From positions 5,208,001 through 5,272,000 of the forward strand of contig NZ_BAABKV010000001.1 in NCBI RefSeq assembly GCF_039544005.1: a stretch of 64,000 bases of DNA, read 5' to 3'. Below the pieces are notes generated by a model, which saw nothing but the letters and a program-made list of their open reading frames with translations, had not been told where the DNA came from and searched no databases. Origin of the DNA: Kitasatospora paranensis (GTDB lineage Bacteria > Actinomycetota > Actinomycetes > Streptomycetales > Streptomycetaceae). Positions 46,951-56,176 of the stretch are shown here, piece by piece. Positions within the stretch are counted from its first letter, which is position 1. Each line of letters opens with the position of its first letter. The position numbers were made by a program, and so were the translations under genes.

Positions 46951-48839
46951 GCCGGCACCCCGCCGGCCGCAGCCCGGCTCGTCGCCGGTGCCACCAGGGC
47001 GGCCGGCAGCCGCACCGTCGCGCTCACGCCGTGCACCGGGGCCGCACCCAGCCGGACGGCCGCGCCGAGCCGCTCCGCCAGCCGGCCCGCCACGTAGTGC
47101 CCGAGCCGGCCCTCCCGGCCCACCAGGAAGCTCTCCCGTCCGGCCAGCCGCGCGTTGGCGCGTGCGAGTTCCTCCTCGTCCAGGCCGGGTCCGCGGTCCA
47201 GCACCGCGATCAGGCAGCCGTCCTCGGCCAGCCGGGCGAAGACCTCCACGTCGGTGTCGGGCGGCGAGGCGGCCAGGGCGTTCTCCACCAGCTCGGCCAG
47301 CAGATGGGCCGTGTCGGCGACCGCCGAGCCGTCCACCAGCGCGTCGTCGACCCGGCGCAGCACCACCCGGCGGTAGTCCTCGACCTCGCCGAGGCTCGCC
47401 CGGATCACGTCCCCGAGCGGCACCGGGTGCGCCCAGCGGCGCGGACTGCCCTCGCCGACCAGCACCAGCAGGCTCTCCGCGGTGCGGCGCATCCGGGTCG
47501 CCAGGTGGTCCAGTTCGAACAGGTTCGCCAGCGCCCCCGGGTCGTGCTCGCCCCGCTCCAGCGCGGTCAGGAAGCCCAGTTGACGGGTGACCAGCGCCTG
47601 GTTGCGGCGGCCCAGGTTGGCCAGCGACTCGGTGGTGTTGCGGCGCAGCACGGACTGCTCGACGGCCAGGTGCAGCGCGGTGCCGGCCACCCGCCCCAGC
47701 GCGGCCTCCAGCGCCGCCAGCTCCGCGGTGGCGCCCGCCCCGGTGCGCAGGGCGGGCGCCGCCGCCTCCCGGCCGTTCTGGGCGTCCTCGACGGCCCGGG
47801 GCAGCACCCGGTCGGCCAGGTCCTCGGCGCCCGCCACCAGCGCGGCCACCGGCCGGGTGATCGACCGGGTCGCCGCGACCCCGAGCAGCACCGCGGCGGC
47901 GACCGCCGCCAGGGTCAGCCCGGCGTCCGCCAGCAGGGTGCGCAGGGCCTGCCCGCGCAGCGCCGCGGCGCGGGCCGAGGCGTCCGCGGCGGCCTGCGCC
48001 TGCACCCGGTACAGGTCGTCGACCAGTGCGGTGGCCGCCCGCCACCAGTCGTCGGCGGCCACCGGCAGCCGCCCGCCCTGGAGGCCGTCGAGCGCCTGCT
48101 GTTCCATCCCGGCCACGGTCACCGCGGCCGGGGACCGCAGGGCGGCGGCGAGGGCGTCGGCGCGCTCCGCGGTGGCGGTCTGCGGCGCCCGCGCCAGCGC
48201 GGCCTCCTTGACCGCGGCGATCCGGACGAACGCGGGGTAGTCGCCGTTGCGGAAGGCGCCGGCGGCCAGCACCCCGTTGAGGGTGCCGCGTTCGAGCGCG
48301 GCGGCCTCGGTGGCGCCGGCGAGGGCGTGCAGGGTGGTGAGGGCGTCGGCGAGCCGCTGGTCGCCGTCGCCGCCGCGGTCGGCGAAGGCCGCGGCGTCCA
48401 GTGCGGTGACGGCGTCGGTGAAGAACCCGAGCGCCTCGGCGCGGGTGGCCGTCCCGGTGTCGGCCCGGCCGCGGAGCGCGGCGAGGCCGTCCAGCCGGCC
48501 GAGCGCCGCGCGGATCCGGTCGGCGCCGGGCGGGCCGGCCGCGAGCCGGTCGTCCAGGGTCCGCCGGGAGGTGTCGGCGGTCGTCCGCTGGGCCGTGAGC
48601 TGGACCCGGAAGCCGCTCTCGCCGCCGAGCAGGCCGGCGGTCAGGCCGCGTTCGCGCTGGATCTGGTGGACGAACTCCTCGGTGGCGGCCACCAGGGCGA
48701 CCTGGCGGTCCGTCCGGTCGGCCGCGGACCAGCGACCGGCCTGGGCGGCGGTGCCGGTGGCACCGAGCACGACGAGGGCGCCGGTGGGCAGGGCGAGCAG
48801 CAGGCCCAGCCGGTGGCGGATGCTGCGGAGCGTACGCAC
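46947..48839 (-). CDS. Nitrate/nitrite-sensing-domain histidine kinase-like protein (CvnA-like)
   Basis: 630 residues from GTG 48839. An N-terminal helix (LGLLLALPTGALVVLGATG) leads to an extracytoplasmic NIT domain (HQIQRERGLTAGLLGG), a second helix (AAVAAAVLLGVAA), a HAMP-like linker, and a cytoplasmic HATPase domain with LLAELVENALAASPP (N box) and DRGPGLDEEEL and EGRLGHYVAGRLAERLG (G boxes). The phosphorylatable histidine of normal kinases is not evident, as in other CvnA proteins. It is coupled to the DUF742 gene. Confidence 0.88.
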   Translation of the reverse strand: MRTLRSIRHRLGLLLALPTGALVVLGATGTAAQAGRWSAADRTDRQVALVAATEEFVHQIQRERGLTAGLLGGESGFRVQLTAQRTTADTSRRTLDDRLAAGPPGADRIRAALGRLDGLAALRGRADTGTATRAEALGFFTDAVTALDAAAFADRGGDGDQRLADALTTLHALAGATEAAALERGTLNGVLAAGAFRNGDYPAFVRIAAVKEAALARAPQTATAERADALAAALRSPAAVTVAGMEQQALDGLQGGRLPVAADDWWRAATALVDDLYRVQAQAAADASARAAALRGQALRTLLADAGLTLAAVAAAVLLGVAATRSITRPVAALVAGAEDLADRVLPRAVEDAQNGREAAAPALRTGAGATAELAALEAALGRVAGTALHLAVEQSVLRRNTTESLANLGRRNQALVTRQLGFLTALERGEHDPGALANLFELDHLATRMRRTAESLLVLVGEGSPRRWAHPVPLGDVIRASLGEVEDYRRVVLRRVDDALVDGSAVADTAHLLAELVENALAASPPDTDVEVFARLAEDGCLIAVLDRGPGLDEEELARANARLAGRESFLVGREGRLGHYVAGRLAERLGAAVRLGAAPVHGVSATVRLPAALVAPATSRAAAGGVPA

Positions 48840-48991
48840 GTCGGGGAGTCCCCCTCGGCAAGCGGCCCGGCGGGGTGGGACGCGCGGGGAACGGAGGCCC
48901 GGCCTTGACCGGCCCGGCCTTGGTCGTCCGAGCCTAGGGTCCTTGCGTTGCCGTGGAGTTGCCGTCTCCTCAGGGCCGCCGGAAGGCCGCG

Positions 48992-49023
48992 GCGGGTGGT
49001 CGGCAACCTCGCCGACCACCCGC
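48992..49023 (-). terminator. Terminator downstream of hisN
   Basis: A 13-bp perfect stem (48992-49004 with 49011-49023), six-base loop, about 50 bases after the hisN stop in its direction of transcription. Confidence 0.75.
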
Positions 49024-49070
49024 CGAAACACCCCTGTCGACGGCCGTGCCGGGCCGCGTCCGCGGGCCGG

Positions 49071-49868
49071 TCAGACGCTGAGCCGCCGCAGCGCCTCCGC
49101 GTGCAGGAGGCCGTTGCTGGCCACCGCGTCGGCGCCGTTCGCTCCGTCGATGCCGTCCAGGCCGGTGAACCGTCCGCCCGCCTCCTGCACCACGATGCAC
49201 GGCGCCGCCATGTCCCACAGGCTCAGCTCCGGCTCCGCGGCGATGTCCGCGGCGCCCTCGGCGACCATCATGTACGACCAGAAGTCGCCGTACGCCCGCG
49301 TCCGCCAGCAGGCCCGGGTGAGGTCCAGGAACGGGTCGAGCCGGCCGCGCTCCTCCCAGCCGGTCAGCGACGAGTACGAGAGCGAGGCGTCCTCGATCCG
49401 GCCGACCTGGGAGACCTGGATCCGGGTCGCCTTGGCCAGGCTCCGGCCGGCGTACGCGCCCAGCCCGCGCGCGGCCCACCAGCGGCGGTTCAGCGCGGGG
49501 GCGGAGACGATCCCGACGACGGGCTGCAGCTCGCCGTCGATGCCCTCCTCCAGCAGCGCGATCAGGGTCGCCCAGACCGGCACGCCGCGGACGTAGTTCT
49601 TGGTGCCGTCGATCGGGTCGACCACCCAGCGGCGCGGGCCCGATCCCTGCAGGCCGTACTCCTCGCCCATCACCGCGTCCCGCGGGCGGGCCCGCTGCAG
49701 CACGCTGCGCACCAGCTCCTCGCACGCCTTGTCGGCGTCGCTGACCGGGGTCAGGTCCGGCTTGGTCTCGACCTTGAGGTCCAGCGCCTTGAAGCGCTCC
49801 ATGGTGATCGAGTCGGCCGAGTCGGCGAGGACATGGGCGAGTCGGAGGTCGTCGTGGTAATCGGCCAT
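49071..49868 (-). CDS. hisN: Histidinol-phosphatase, inositol-monophosphatase type
   Basis: 265 residues from ATG 49868. Metal-binding motifs of the IMPase fold: GEEYG (Glu), WVVDPIDGTKNYVRG (Asp-Pro-Ile-Asp-Gly-Thr) and ELSLWDMAAPCIVVQEAGG (Trp-Asp). In S. coelicolor the IMPase-like gene at this locus was, to my recollection, shown to be the histidinol-phosphate phosphatase of histidine synthesis; the synteny supports hisN over a general inositol phosphatase. It stands alone between terminators. Confidence 0.85.
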   Translation of the reverse strand: MADYHDDLRLAHVLADSADSITMERFKALDLKVETKPDLTPVSDADKACEELVRSVLQRARPRDAVMGEEYGLQGSGPRRWVVDPIDGTKNYVRGVPVWATLIALLEEGIDGELQPVVGIVSAPALNRRWWAARGLGAYAGRSLAKATRIQVSQVGRIEDASLSYSSLTGWEERGRLDPFLDLTRACWRTRAYGDFWSYMMVAEGAADIAAEPELSLWDMAAPCIVVQEAGGRFTGLDGIDGANGADAVASNGLLHAEALRRLSV

Positions 49869-49939
49869 GCCGGAACCCTAGCGACCCAGGCCCCTTCCCG
49901 GCGGTACGGCTCGCACAGCGGACGGAACGGATGTCCGAT

Positions 49940-50263
49940 TCAGTGTCCGCTGCCGCTCAGCTGGAGGCCGACCACACCGGCGATGACCAGGCTGATCGAG
50001 ACCAGTTTGAGCGTGCTGCCGGACTCGTCCAGGAAGGCGATGCCGTAGATGGCCGTGCCGGCCGCGCCGATGCCCGTCCACACCGCGTACGCCGAGCCGA
50101 CCGGCAGCGACTTGAGCGAGAGCGTCAGGAGGCCGAAACTGCCCAGGGCGAAGGCGCAGAAACTGATGGTGGGCCAGAGCCGGGTGAAGCCGTGGCTCAG
50201 CTTGAGGTTGATCGCGAAGCCGGTCTCCAGCAGACCGGCGAGGATCACCAGGGCCCATGCCAT
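49940..50263 (-). CDS. SMR family exporter, Gdx/SugE subtype
   Basis: 107 residues, four helices, ATG 50263 with AAGGAG nine bases upstream. The essential membrane Glu is in AGLLETGFAI. The segment LKLSHGFTRLWP and PVGSAYAVWTGIGAAG fit the Gdx (guanidinium exporter, SugE) subtype rather than EmrE-type drug pumps. No guanidine riboswitch is seen in the upstream bases. As sequenced it is in frame with rsgA, without a stop in between; that fusion is judged an artefact (see rsgA). Confidence 0.85.
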   Translation of the reverse strand: MAWALVILAGLLETGFAINLKLSHGFTRLWPTISFCAFALGSFGLLTLSLKSLPVGSAYAVWTGIGAAGTAIYGIAFLDESGSTLKLVSISLVIAGVVGLQLSGSGH

Positions 50264-50366
50264 CCGTCTGACTCCTTGTCGGGGGACGGTCCTCACCCTC
50301 CTATGATCACCGGCCCGGGGCGATCCGACACCTCTGCGGCCCCCGGCGACCCGCCCGGTGGGCGGG

Positions 50367-51421
50367 TCAGTCCCCTCGCGGGTGTCGCGGCTGGCCAGCA
50401 GCCTGCGCAGCGAGTACAGCCGGGCCTGCTCGGCGTGGCCTTCGGCGACCCAGGCGTCCAGGGCACAGTCCGGCTCGTCGTGACTGCACGCGCGCGGGCA
50501 GTCCTCGGTGCCGGCCTCCAGGTCGGGGAAGGCCAGGATGACCCGGGACGGGTCGATGTGCGAGAGGCCGAACGAGCGGAAACCGGGGGTGTCGATCACC
50601 CAGCCCGGGTCCAGCGCCTTCTTCGAGCCGGGCTTGGCCCCGGGCGGCGGCGGCAGCCGCAGCGCCAGCGCCGAGACGGTGGTGTGCCGGCCCCGGCCGG
50701 TCACCGCGTTCACGTGGCCGGTCGTCCGCTGGCGCGCCGGCACCAGCGCGTTGACCAGCGTCGTCTTGCCGACGCCGGAGTGCCCGATGAAGACCGTGGA
50801 GAGCCCCCGCAGGTGCTCGCGGACCGCCTCGGCGCCGGTCGTCTCCAGCTCGTCCCGCCGGGTCACCACGAACGAGATGCCCAGCGGCCCGTAGGCCTCC
50901 AGAAGCGGTTCGGCCGATGCGAGGTCGGACTTGGTCAGCACCAGCAGCGGCTCCATGCCGGCGTCGTAGGCCGCGACCAGGCAGCGGTCGATCAGCCGGG
51001 GCCGCGGCTCGGGGTCGGCCAGCGCGCAGACGATCGCCAGCTGCTCGGCGTTGGCGACGACGATCCGCTCGTACGGGTCGTCGTCGTCCGCGGTGCGCCG
51101 CAGTACCGAGGTGCGCTCGGCGACCCGGACGATCCGGGCCAGCGTGTCGGGCTCGCCGGAGAGGTCGCCGACCACGTCGACCAGGTCGCCGACGACGACG
51201 CCCTTGCGGCCCAGCTCGCGGGCCTTCATGGCGACGACCTCGCGCTCCTTCTTCGTGCCCGCGTCGACGAGGCAGGTCAGCCGCCCGCGGTCGACGGTGA
51301 GGATCATCGCCTCGGCGGCGTCCTCGTGCTTGGGCCGGATCCGGGTCCGGGGCCGGGAGCCCCGGCGGGCCGGGCGGTTGCGGATGTCGTCCTCGTCGGC
51401 GTCCTTGCCGTAGCGGCGCAT
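50367..51421 (-). CDS. rsgA: RsgA, ribosome small-subunit-dependent GTPase, 3' frameshift
   Basis: Circularly permuted GTPase that checks 30S maturation. From ATG 51421: an OB-fold head, then TKSD (G4), GHSGVGKTTLVNAL (G1) and DTPGF (G3), and the zinc knuckle CPRACSHDEPDCAL. The frame runs past its expected end into the SMR gene. Restoring one C in the CCCC at 50372-50375 gives RDTREGD and TGA at 50367-50369, a 351-residue protein of usual length. It follows aroA by 14 bp in an operon, an order conserved in streptomycetes. Confidence 0.9.
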
Positions 51422-51435
51422 GTGCCCTGCCCCCG

Positions 51436-52754
51436 TCAGCCCTGGCCGAGGAGGTCGGCCCACATCCGCGGGAAGTCGGGCAGGGTCTTGGCGGTCGTCG
51501 CGACGTTCTCCACCCCGACGCCCTCGACGGCGAGGCCGATCACCGCGGCCGCGGTGGCCAGCCGGTGGTCCTCGTAGGTGTGGAAGACGCCGCCGTGCAG
51601 CGGGCGCGGGCGGATCCGCAGGCCGTCCTCGGTCTCCGAGACGTCGCCGCCCAGGTCGTTGATCTCCTTGACGAGCGCGGCCAGCCGGTCGGTCTCGTGC
51701 AGGCGCAGGTGGGCGATGCCGTACAGGTGCGACTCGGAGTCGGCGAGCGCGGCGACCGCCGCGATCACCGGCGTCAGCTCGCCGACGTCGTGCAGGTCGA
51801 CCTCGATGCCGTGGATCCGGCCGGTGCCGGTGAACTCCAGGCCCTCGTCGGTGAAGCGGCAGGAGCCGCCCATCGCGGTGTAGATCTCCCGCAGCTGGTC
51901 GCCCGGCTGGTAGGTGTGCCGCGGCCAGTCGCGGACGGTCACCCGGCCGCCGGTGACCAGGGCGGCGGCGAAGAACGGCGCCGCGTTGGAGAGGTCCGGC
52001 TCGACCACCAGGTCGCGGCCGATCAGTGCCCCGGGGGTGACCCGCCAGATGTCCTTCTCGCCGCCGTCCTCGGGCGCGTCGACCTGCCCGCCGGCCTTGC
52101 GGACCATGTCCACGGTCATCCGGATGTGCGGCAGCGACGGGACGGTGCCGCCGGTGTTCCGGATCTCCACGCCGTTGTTGTAGCGGGCGCCGGAGAGCAG
52201 CAGGGCGGAGATGAACTGGGAGGACGAGGAGGCGTCCACCTCGACCGGGCCGCCGTCGACCGCGCCGGTGCCGTGCACCGTCAGCGGGAAGCCCCGCGGC
52301 CGCAGTCGTCGATCCGGGCGCCGAGCGCGCGCAGCGCGTCGATCACGCCGTGCTGCGGCCGCTCGTAGCTGCGCGGGTCGCCGTCGAAGTGCACCGGTCC
52401 GTCGGCGAGCGCCGCGAGCGGGGGCAGGAAGCGCATCACCGTGCCGGCGTTGCCCACGTCGACCTGGGCCGGGCCACGCAGCTGGGCGGCCGGGATGACC
52501 CGCCACGCCTCGCCGCCGCCGGTGCCGCCGCTGGCCTCGTTCACCGTCTCCTCGATGGTGACGCCGAGTGCGCGCAGACCGTCCGCCATCAGCTGGGAGT
52601 CGCGGCTGCGCAGCGGCCGGCGCACCCAGCCCGGGCCGTCCGCCAGGGCGGCCAGCACCAGGGCGCGGTTGGTCGCCGACTTGGAGCCGGGGATGGTCAC
52701 GGTCGCGTCCACGGCGGCGGTGGCGACGGGGGCGGGCCACAGGGCATCGGTCAT
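51436..52754 (-). CDS. aroA: AroA, EPSP synthase, frameshifted
   Basis: 5-enolpyruvylshikimate-3-phosphate synthase of the shikimate pathway. From ATG 52754: PGSKSATNRALVLAALADG, the PEP-site VDVGNAGTVMRFL, then after the break SSSSQFISALLL, NTGGTVPSLPHIRMT, DLSNAAPFFAAAL and HLRLHETDRLAALVKEI. The frame is lost in CCCC 52292-52295 (plus strand); one more base gives a 439-residue enzyme of normal length. Both halves are well conserved and the enzyme is needed for aromatic amino acids, so the break is almost certainly a sequence error. Confidence 0.93.
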
Positions 52755-52892
52755 GGGCCAAGTCTAGGGGGCCGCCGGGTCGCCGCCCCGTGCGCATTCG
52801 AATGGCGGACGGGGGTGCTGGGGACCTTCGGTGCGGCGGCTGTGCACCCGGGGTGCGGACGGTGTGGACGCGCACCGTCCCCGGCGCAGGCC

Positions 52893-53605
52893 CTACACGC
52901 TGCGCCAGTGCAGCAGCCAGCTGCCGCCGGCCAGCAGACAGGCCAGCGCGACCACCAGGAACAGCGTGACCCAGAGCACCGCGCCAACCCCGGTGAGGCG
53001 GGCCAGCTGGTCGGCGTCGGATTCGGGGAGCGCCCGGCGCGGCGCATCTGCTGGAGCTCCAGCACCGGCCGCACGCCCGCCAGCAGCAGGAACCAGACGC
53101 CCAGGTACGCGAAGCCGGCCTGCACCCGGTCGTCGCCGTACCAGGACACCAGCCCGAAGAGCGCCCCGGTGGCCACCACGGCCAGCACCCCGAAGGCGTT
53201 GCGGATCCGCAGCAGCATCCCGACCAGCAGGGCGATGGCGATCCACAGGAACCAGCCGGTGCGGCCGGCGGCGAGCAGGGCCGCGCCGCCGAGGCCGAGC
53301 AGCGGCGGGGCGGTGTAGCCGGCGGCGGCGGTCAGGATCATGCCGGGGCCGGTCGGACGCCCGTAGGAGAGGGTCAGCCCGGAGGTGTCCGAGTGCAGCC
53401 GGATCCCGGAGAGCCGGCGCCGGGTGAGCAGCGCCGCCAGGCCGTGCCCGCCCTCGTGGGCGATGGTGACCACGGCGCGGCTGACCCGCCACACCGGGCG
53501 GAGCACGACCGCCGTCAGGGCCACGGCGGCCATGGTCAGCACCAGCCAGTCGGGCGGGGCGGGCCTGGTGGCGGTCACCTGCTGCCATACGTCCGCGAGG
53601 TCCAT
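52893..53605 (-). CDS. M50B-like membrane protein, frameshifted
   Basis: About 237 residues from ATG 53605. The zinc-peptidase-like motif HEGGH stands at residue ~50 after a helix, followed by YGRPTGPGMILTAAAGYTAPPLLGLGGA and further helices (GWFLWIAIALLVGMLL, GFAYLGVWFLLLAG). Near 53032-53042 the frame shifts by -1 and the end reads ALPESDADQLARLTG plus a last helix (LWVTLFLVVALACLLAGG). Only the HExxH-like site is certain; the second Asp-containing motif of S2P proteases is not clear, so proteolysis is not assured. Confidence 0.8.
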
Positions 53606-53774
53606 GCGGGTCCTGCTTTCCGTGCGTGCGTCCTCGGTGCCGGTCCGGCAGCCTCCCATGCCAGGACGCCCGGACGGTAGCGCCCGGTTCGGCCGGACCG
53701 GGATCCGGCGCCGACGGCCGTCCGTCCCGCGGACTCCCGGACCGGCGGCGGCCGGGCGTGGCAGGCTGGCCGCC

Positions 53775-54524
53775 ATGTGCGGACGTTTCGCCTCCAGCAA
53801 CGGGCCCGAGTCCATCGTCGAGGTGTTCGGCGTCGAGCAGTGGGATCCGGCCGAGACCCTCGTACCGAGCTGGAACGTCGCCCCCACCGACCCGGTGTAC
53901 GTGGTGCTGGACCGCGTCCCCCGGGGCGGCTCGGTGCCGGTGCGCCAGCTGCGGGTGCTGCGCTGGGGCCTCGTCCCGGCCTGGGCGAAGGCCCCGGACA
54001 CCGCGGTCAAGATGATCAACGCCCGGGCGGACACCGTCCACGAGAAGCCCGCCTACCGGCAGGCCTTCGCCTCCCGCCGCTGCCTGCTGCCGGTCGACGG
54101 CTACTACGAGTGGCAGACCGTCCCCGGTGAGCGCGGCAGGCAGGCCAAGCAGCCCTTCTTCGTCTCCCGGGCCGACGGCGGGATGCTCGCGCTGGCCGGC
54201 CTGTACGAGTTCTGGCGGGACCGGACGCGCCCCGCCGACCACCCCGACGCCTGGCGGGTGACCTGCACGATCGTCACCACCGACGCCGAGCCGCTGCTCG
54301 CCCCGATCCACCCGCGAATGCCGCTGTTCCTCGACGCGTCCGGCGTCGACGCCTGGCTCGACCCCGGCCTCGGCGACCCGGACGAGGTGCGCGGCCTGCT
54401 GGTGCCGCCGCCGCCCGGGGCGCTGCTGGCGCGCCCGGTCGGCGCGGCGGTCGGCAACATCCGCAACAACGGCCCTGAACTCCTGCGCGAACTCACCGAC
54501 GAGGACCGCACCACGCTCTTCTGA
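53775..54524 (+). CDS. SRAP (YedK/HMCES) abasic-site protein
   Basis: 249 residues beginning MCGRFASS; Cys2 becomes the N-terminus and forms a thiazolidine with abasic sites in single-stranded DNA. Other active-site residues are visible: Asn in SWNVAPTDP, Glu in GYYEWQ and His in IHPRMP. No Shine-Dalgarno precedes ATG 53775; a -10-like CAGGCT lies seven bases before it, so the mRNA may be leaderless. It belongs with the other DNA-repair genes in this window. Confidence 0.93.
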   Translation: MCGRFASSNGPESIVEVFGVEQWDPAETLVPSWNVAPTDPVYVVLDRVPRGGSVPVRQLRVLRWGLVPAWAKAPDTAVKMINARADTVHEKPAYRQAFASRRCLLPVDGYYEWQTVPGERGRQAKQPFFVSRADGGMLALAGLYEFWRDRTRPADHPDAWRVTCTIVTTDAEPLLAPIHPRMPLFLDASGVDAWLDPGLGDPDEVRGLLVPPPPGALLARPVGAAVGNIRNNGPELLRELTDEDRTTLF

Positions 54525-54563
54525 ACCCGCTCCGCCCGCGCCGGGACGATCTACGCTCGCGGT

Positions 54564-55205
54564 ATGCAGAAGCTGGTGCCGACGCCGGTCGGCGACGCAC
54601 GGATCACCTTCCACTGGGCACCGCGGGCCGCGGCGGTGCTGGCGCTCGGCCACGGCGCGGGCGGCGGGATCGAGGCGCGGGACCTCGTCGCGCTGGCCGC
54701 CGCCCTGCCGCCGCTCGGCGTCACCGTCGCCCTGGTCGAGCAGCCCTGGCGGGTGGCCGGCAAGCGGCTCGGCCCGGCCCCGCGGACGCTGGACGAGGCC
54801 TGGCTGCCGGTGCTGGCCGAGCTGGCGGGCGAGGGGCTGCCGGTGGTCGCGGGCGGCCGCAGCGCCGGTGCCCGGGTGGCCTGCCGCACCGGGCTCGCCT
54901 CCGGCGCCGTCGCCGTGCTGGCCCTGGCCTTCCCGCTGCACCCGCCCGGCAAGCCGGAGAAGAGCCGGGCCGAGGAGCTGCTGGGCACCGGCCTGCCCAC
55001 GCTGACCGTGCAGGGCGGGGCGGACGCCTTCGGCACCCTGGCGGAGTTCCCGCCGCTTCCCGCCGGCCACACCGCTGTCGAGGTGCCCTTCGGCAGCCAC
55101 GGCTTCGCGGTGCCCAAGCGGGCGCCGGTGAGCCAGGAGGAGGCGCTGGCGGGCCTCACCGGGGCTGTCGCCGACTGGCTGCCCTCGGTGGTGCCGGTCG
55201 GCTGA
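54564..55205 (+). CDS. Alpha/beta hydrolase (KANL2/dienelactone-like family)
   Basis: 213 residues. LALGHGAGGGIEARD at the N-terminus (oxyanion-side glycine-rich turn), nucleophile GGRSAGARVA, FPLHPPGKPEKSRAEEL, and the terminal histidine in GSHGFAVPK define the alpha/beta-hydrolase family often named after KAT8 regulatory proteins. Substrate unknown. TACGCT (54552-54557) six bases before the ATG and the lack of a Shine-Dalgarno suggest a leaderless transcript. It ends 11 bp before the SigR-type promoter of sigR. Confidence 0.87.
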   Translation: MQKLVPTPVGDARITFHWAPRAAAVLALGHGAGGGIEARDLVALAAALPPLGVTVALVEQPWRVAGKRLGPAPRTLDEAWLPVLAELAGEGLPVVAGGRSAGARVACRTGLASGAVAVLALAFPLHPPGKPEKSRAEELLGTGLPTLTVQGGADAFGTLAEFPPLPAGHTAVEVPFGSHGFAVPKRAPVSQEEALAGLTGAVADWLPSVVPVG

Positions 55206-55215
55206 GAGGAGGCCG

Positions 55216-55241
55216 GGAATGCCCGGCGGCCCCGCTCGGTT
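55216..55241 (+). promoter_or_regulatory. SigR-dependent promoter of sigR (p2-like)
   Basis: GGAAT (55216-55220), exactly 18 bases, GTT (55239-55241): the full SigR consensus. This is the autoregulated promoter expected for sigR; the first possible start codon (55283) lies 41 bases downstream. Confidence 0.9.
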
Positions 55242-55282
55242 GAGAGGGACGTCAGCACAGTCCCGGTGGAAAGGCAGCGCCC

Positions 55283-56176
55283 ATGGGTTCGATCGCGTGC
55301 CCCGAACGACCGGAGGAGCGGGCGGCGCAGAACGCCTTCCTTCCGGACTGGTCCGAGTGGCTTGTCGCGGGCGAGAAGCCGGTGGGCCCGATATCCTCCA
55401 TCTCGGGCCGGCCCGCCGTGGGCCCCGGCCGCAGTACCGAGGAGGTGGGTCCGGTCGTCGGGACCGAGGACGAGGCCGTTTCGGGTGGTGGGCTGTCCGG
55501 TGACGGGCCGCTCACGGGGGACGAGCTGGCCGAGGCGATCGGCGAGGACACCTTCCGGGTGTCCGCCGACGAGAGCGAGGATGCCCGGCGCGAGCGCTTC
55601 GAGCGCGACGCACTGGCCTTCCTGGATCCGATGTACTCGGCGGCGCTGCGGATGACCCGCAACCCGGCCGACGCGGAGGACTTGCTCCAGGAGGCGTTCG
55701 CCAAGGCGTACGCGTCCTTCCACCAGTTCCGTGAGGGCACCAACCTCAAGGCCTGGCTGTACCGCATCCTCACCAACACGTTCATCAACTCGTACCGCAA
55801 GAAGCAGCGCGAGCCCCAGCGCACCGCGGCCGAGGAGATCGAGGACTGGCAGCTGGCCAGGGCCGAGTCGCACATGTCGACCGGGCTCCGGTCGGCGGAG
55901 GCGCAGGCCCTCGATCACCTGCCCGACAGCGACGTCAAGGACGCGCTGCAGGCGATCCCGGAGGAATTCCGCATCGCGGTCTATCTCGCGGACGTCGAGG
56001 GCTTTGCGTACAAGGAGATCGCGGACATCATGGGTACACCCATCGGTACGGTGATGTCCCGGCTGCACCGTGGCCGCCGCCAGTTGCGCGGCATGCTGGA
56101 GGACTACGCCCGTGAGCGCGGCCTCGTCCCGGCGGGCAGCGGTGCAGGGCAGGAAGCGAAGGGCGCGGGCTCATGA
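55283..56176 (+). CDS. sigR: SigR, ECF sigma factor of the thiol-oxidative stress response
   Basis: 297 residues from ATG 55283 (long form, SigR'). Sigma-2 (LDPMYSAALRMTRNPADAEDLLQEAFAKAY, FREGTNLKAWLYRILTN) and sigma-4 (AIPEEFRIAVYLADVEGFAYKEIADIMGTPIGTVMSRLHRGRRQLR) are complete. GTG 55445, after GGAG, would remove the first 54 residues and give the stable short form, matching the S. coelicolor arrangement in which the long form has a ~55-residue extension. SigR drives thioredoxin, mycothiol and proteolysis genes after disulfide stress. The stop overlaps rsrA (ATGA). Confidence 0.95.
   Translation: MGSIACPERPEERAAQNAFLPDWSEWLVAGEKPVGPISSISGRPAVGPGRSTEEVGPVVGTEDEAVSGGGLSGDGPLTGDELAEAIGEDTFRVSADESEDARRERFERDALAFLDPMYSAALRMTRNPADAEDLLQEAFAKAYASFHQFREGTNLKAWLYRILTNTFINSYRKKQREPQRTAAEEIEDWQLARAESHMSTGLRSAEAQALDHLPDSDVKDALQAIPEEFRIAVYLADVEGFAYKEIADIMGTPIGTVMSRLHRGRRQLRGMLEDYARERGLVPAGSGAGQEAKGAGS

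Noticed and set aside
45621..48908. 1095-codon plus-strand ORF
   Set aside because: Shadow of the Sel1 array (out of frame) and antisense to the conservon kinase.
50264..50366. Guanidine riboswitch before the Gdx-like exporter
   Set aside because: The leader has no paired ACGR loops of class II and is too short for class I.
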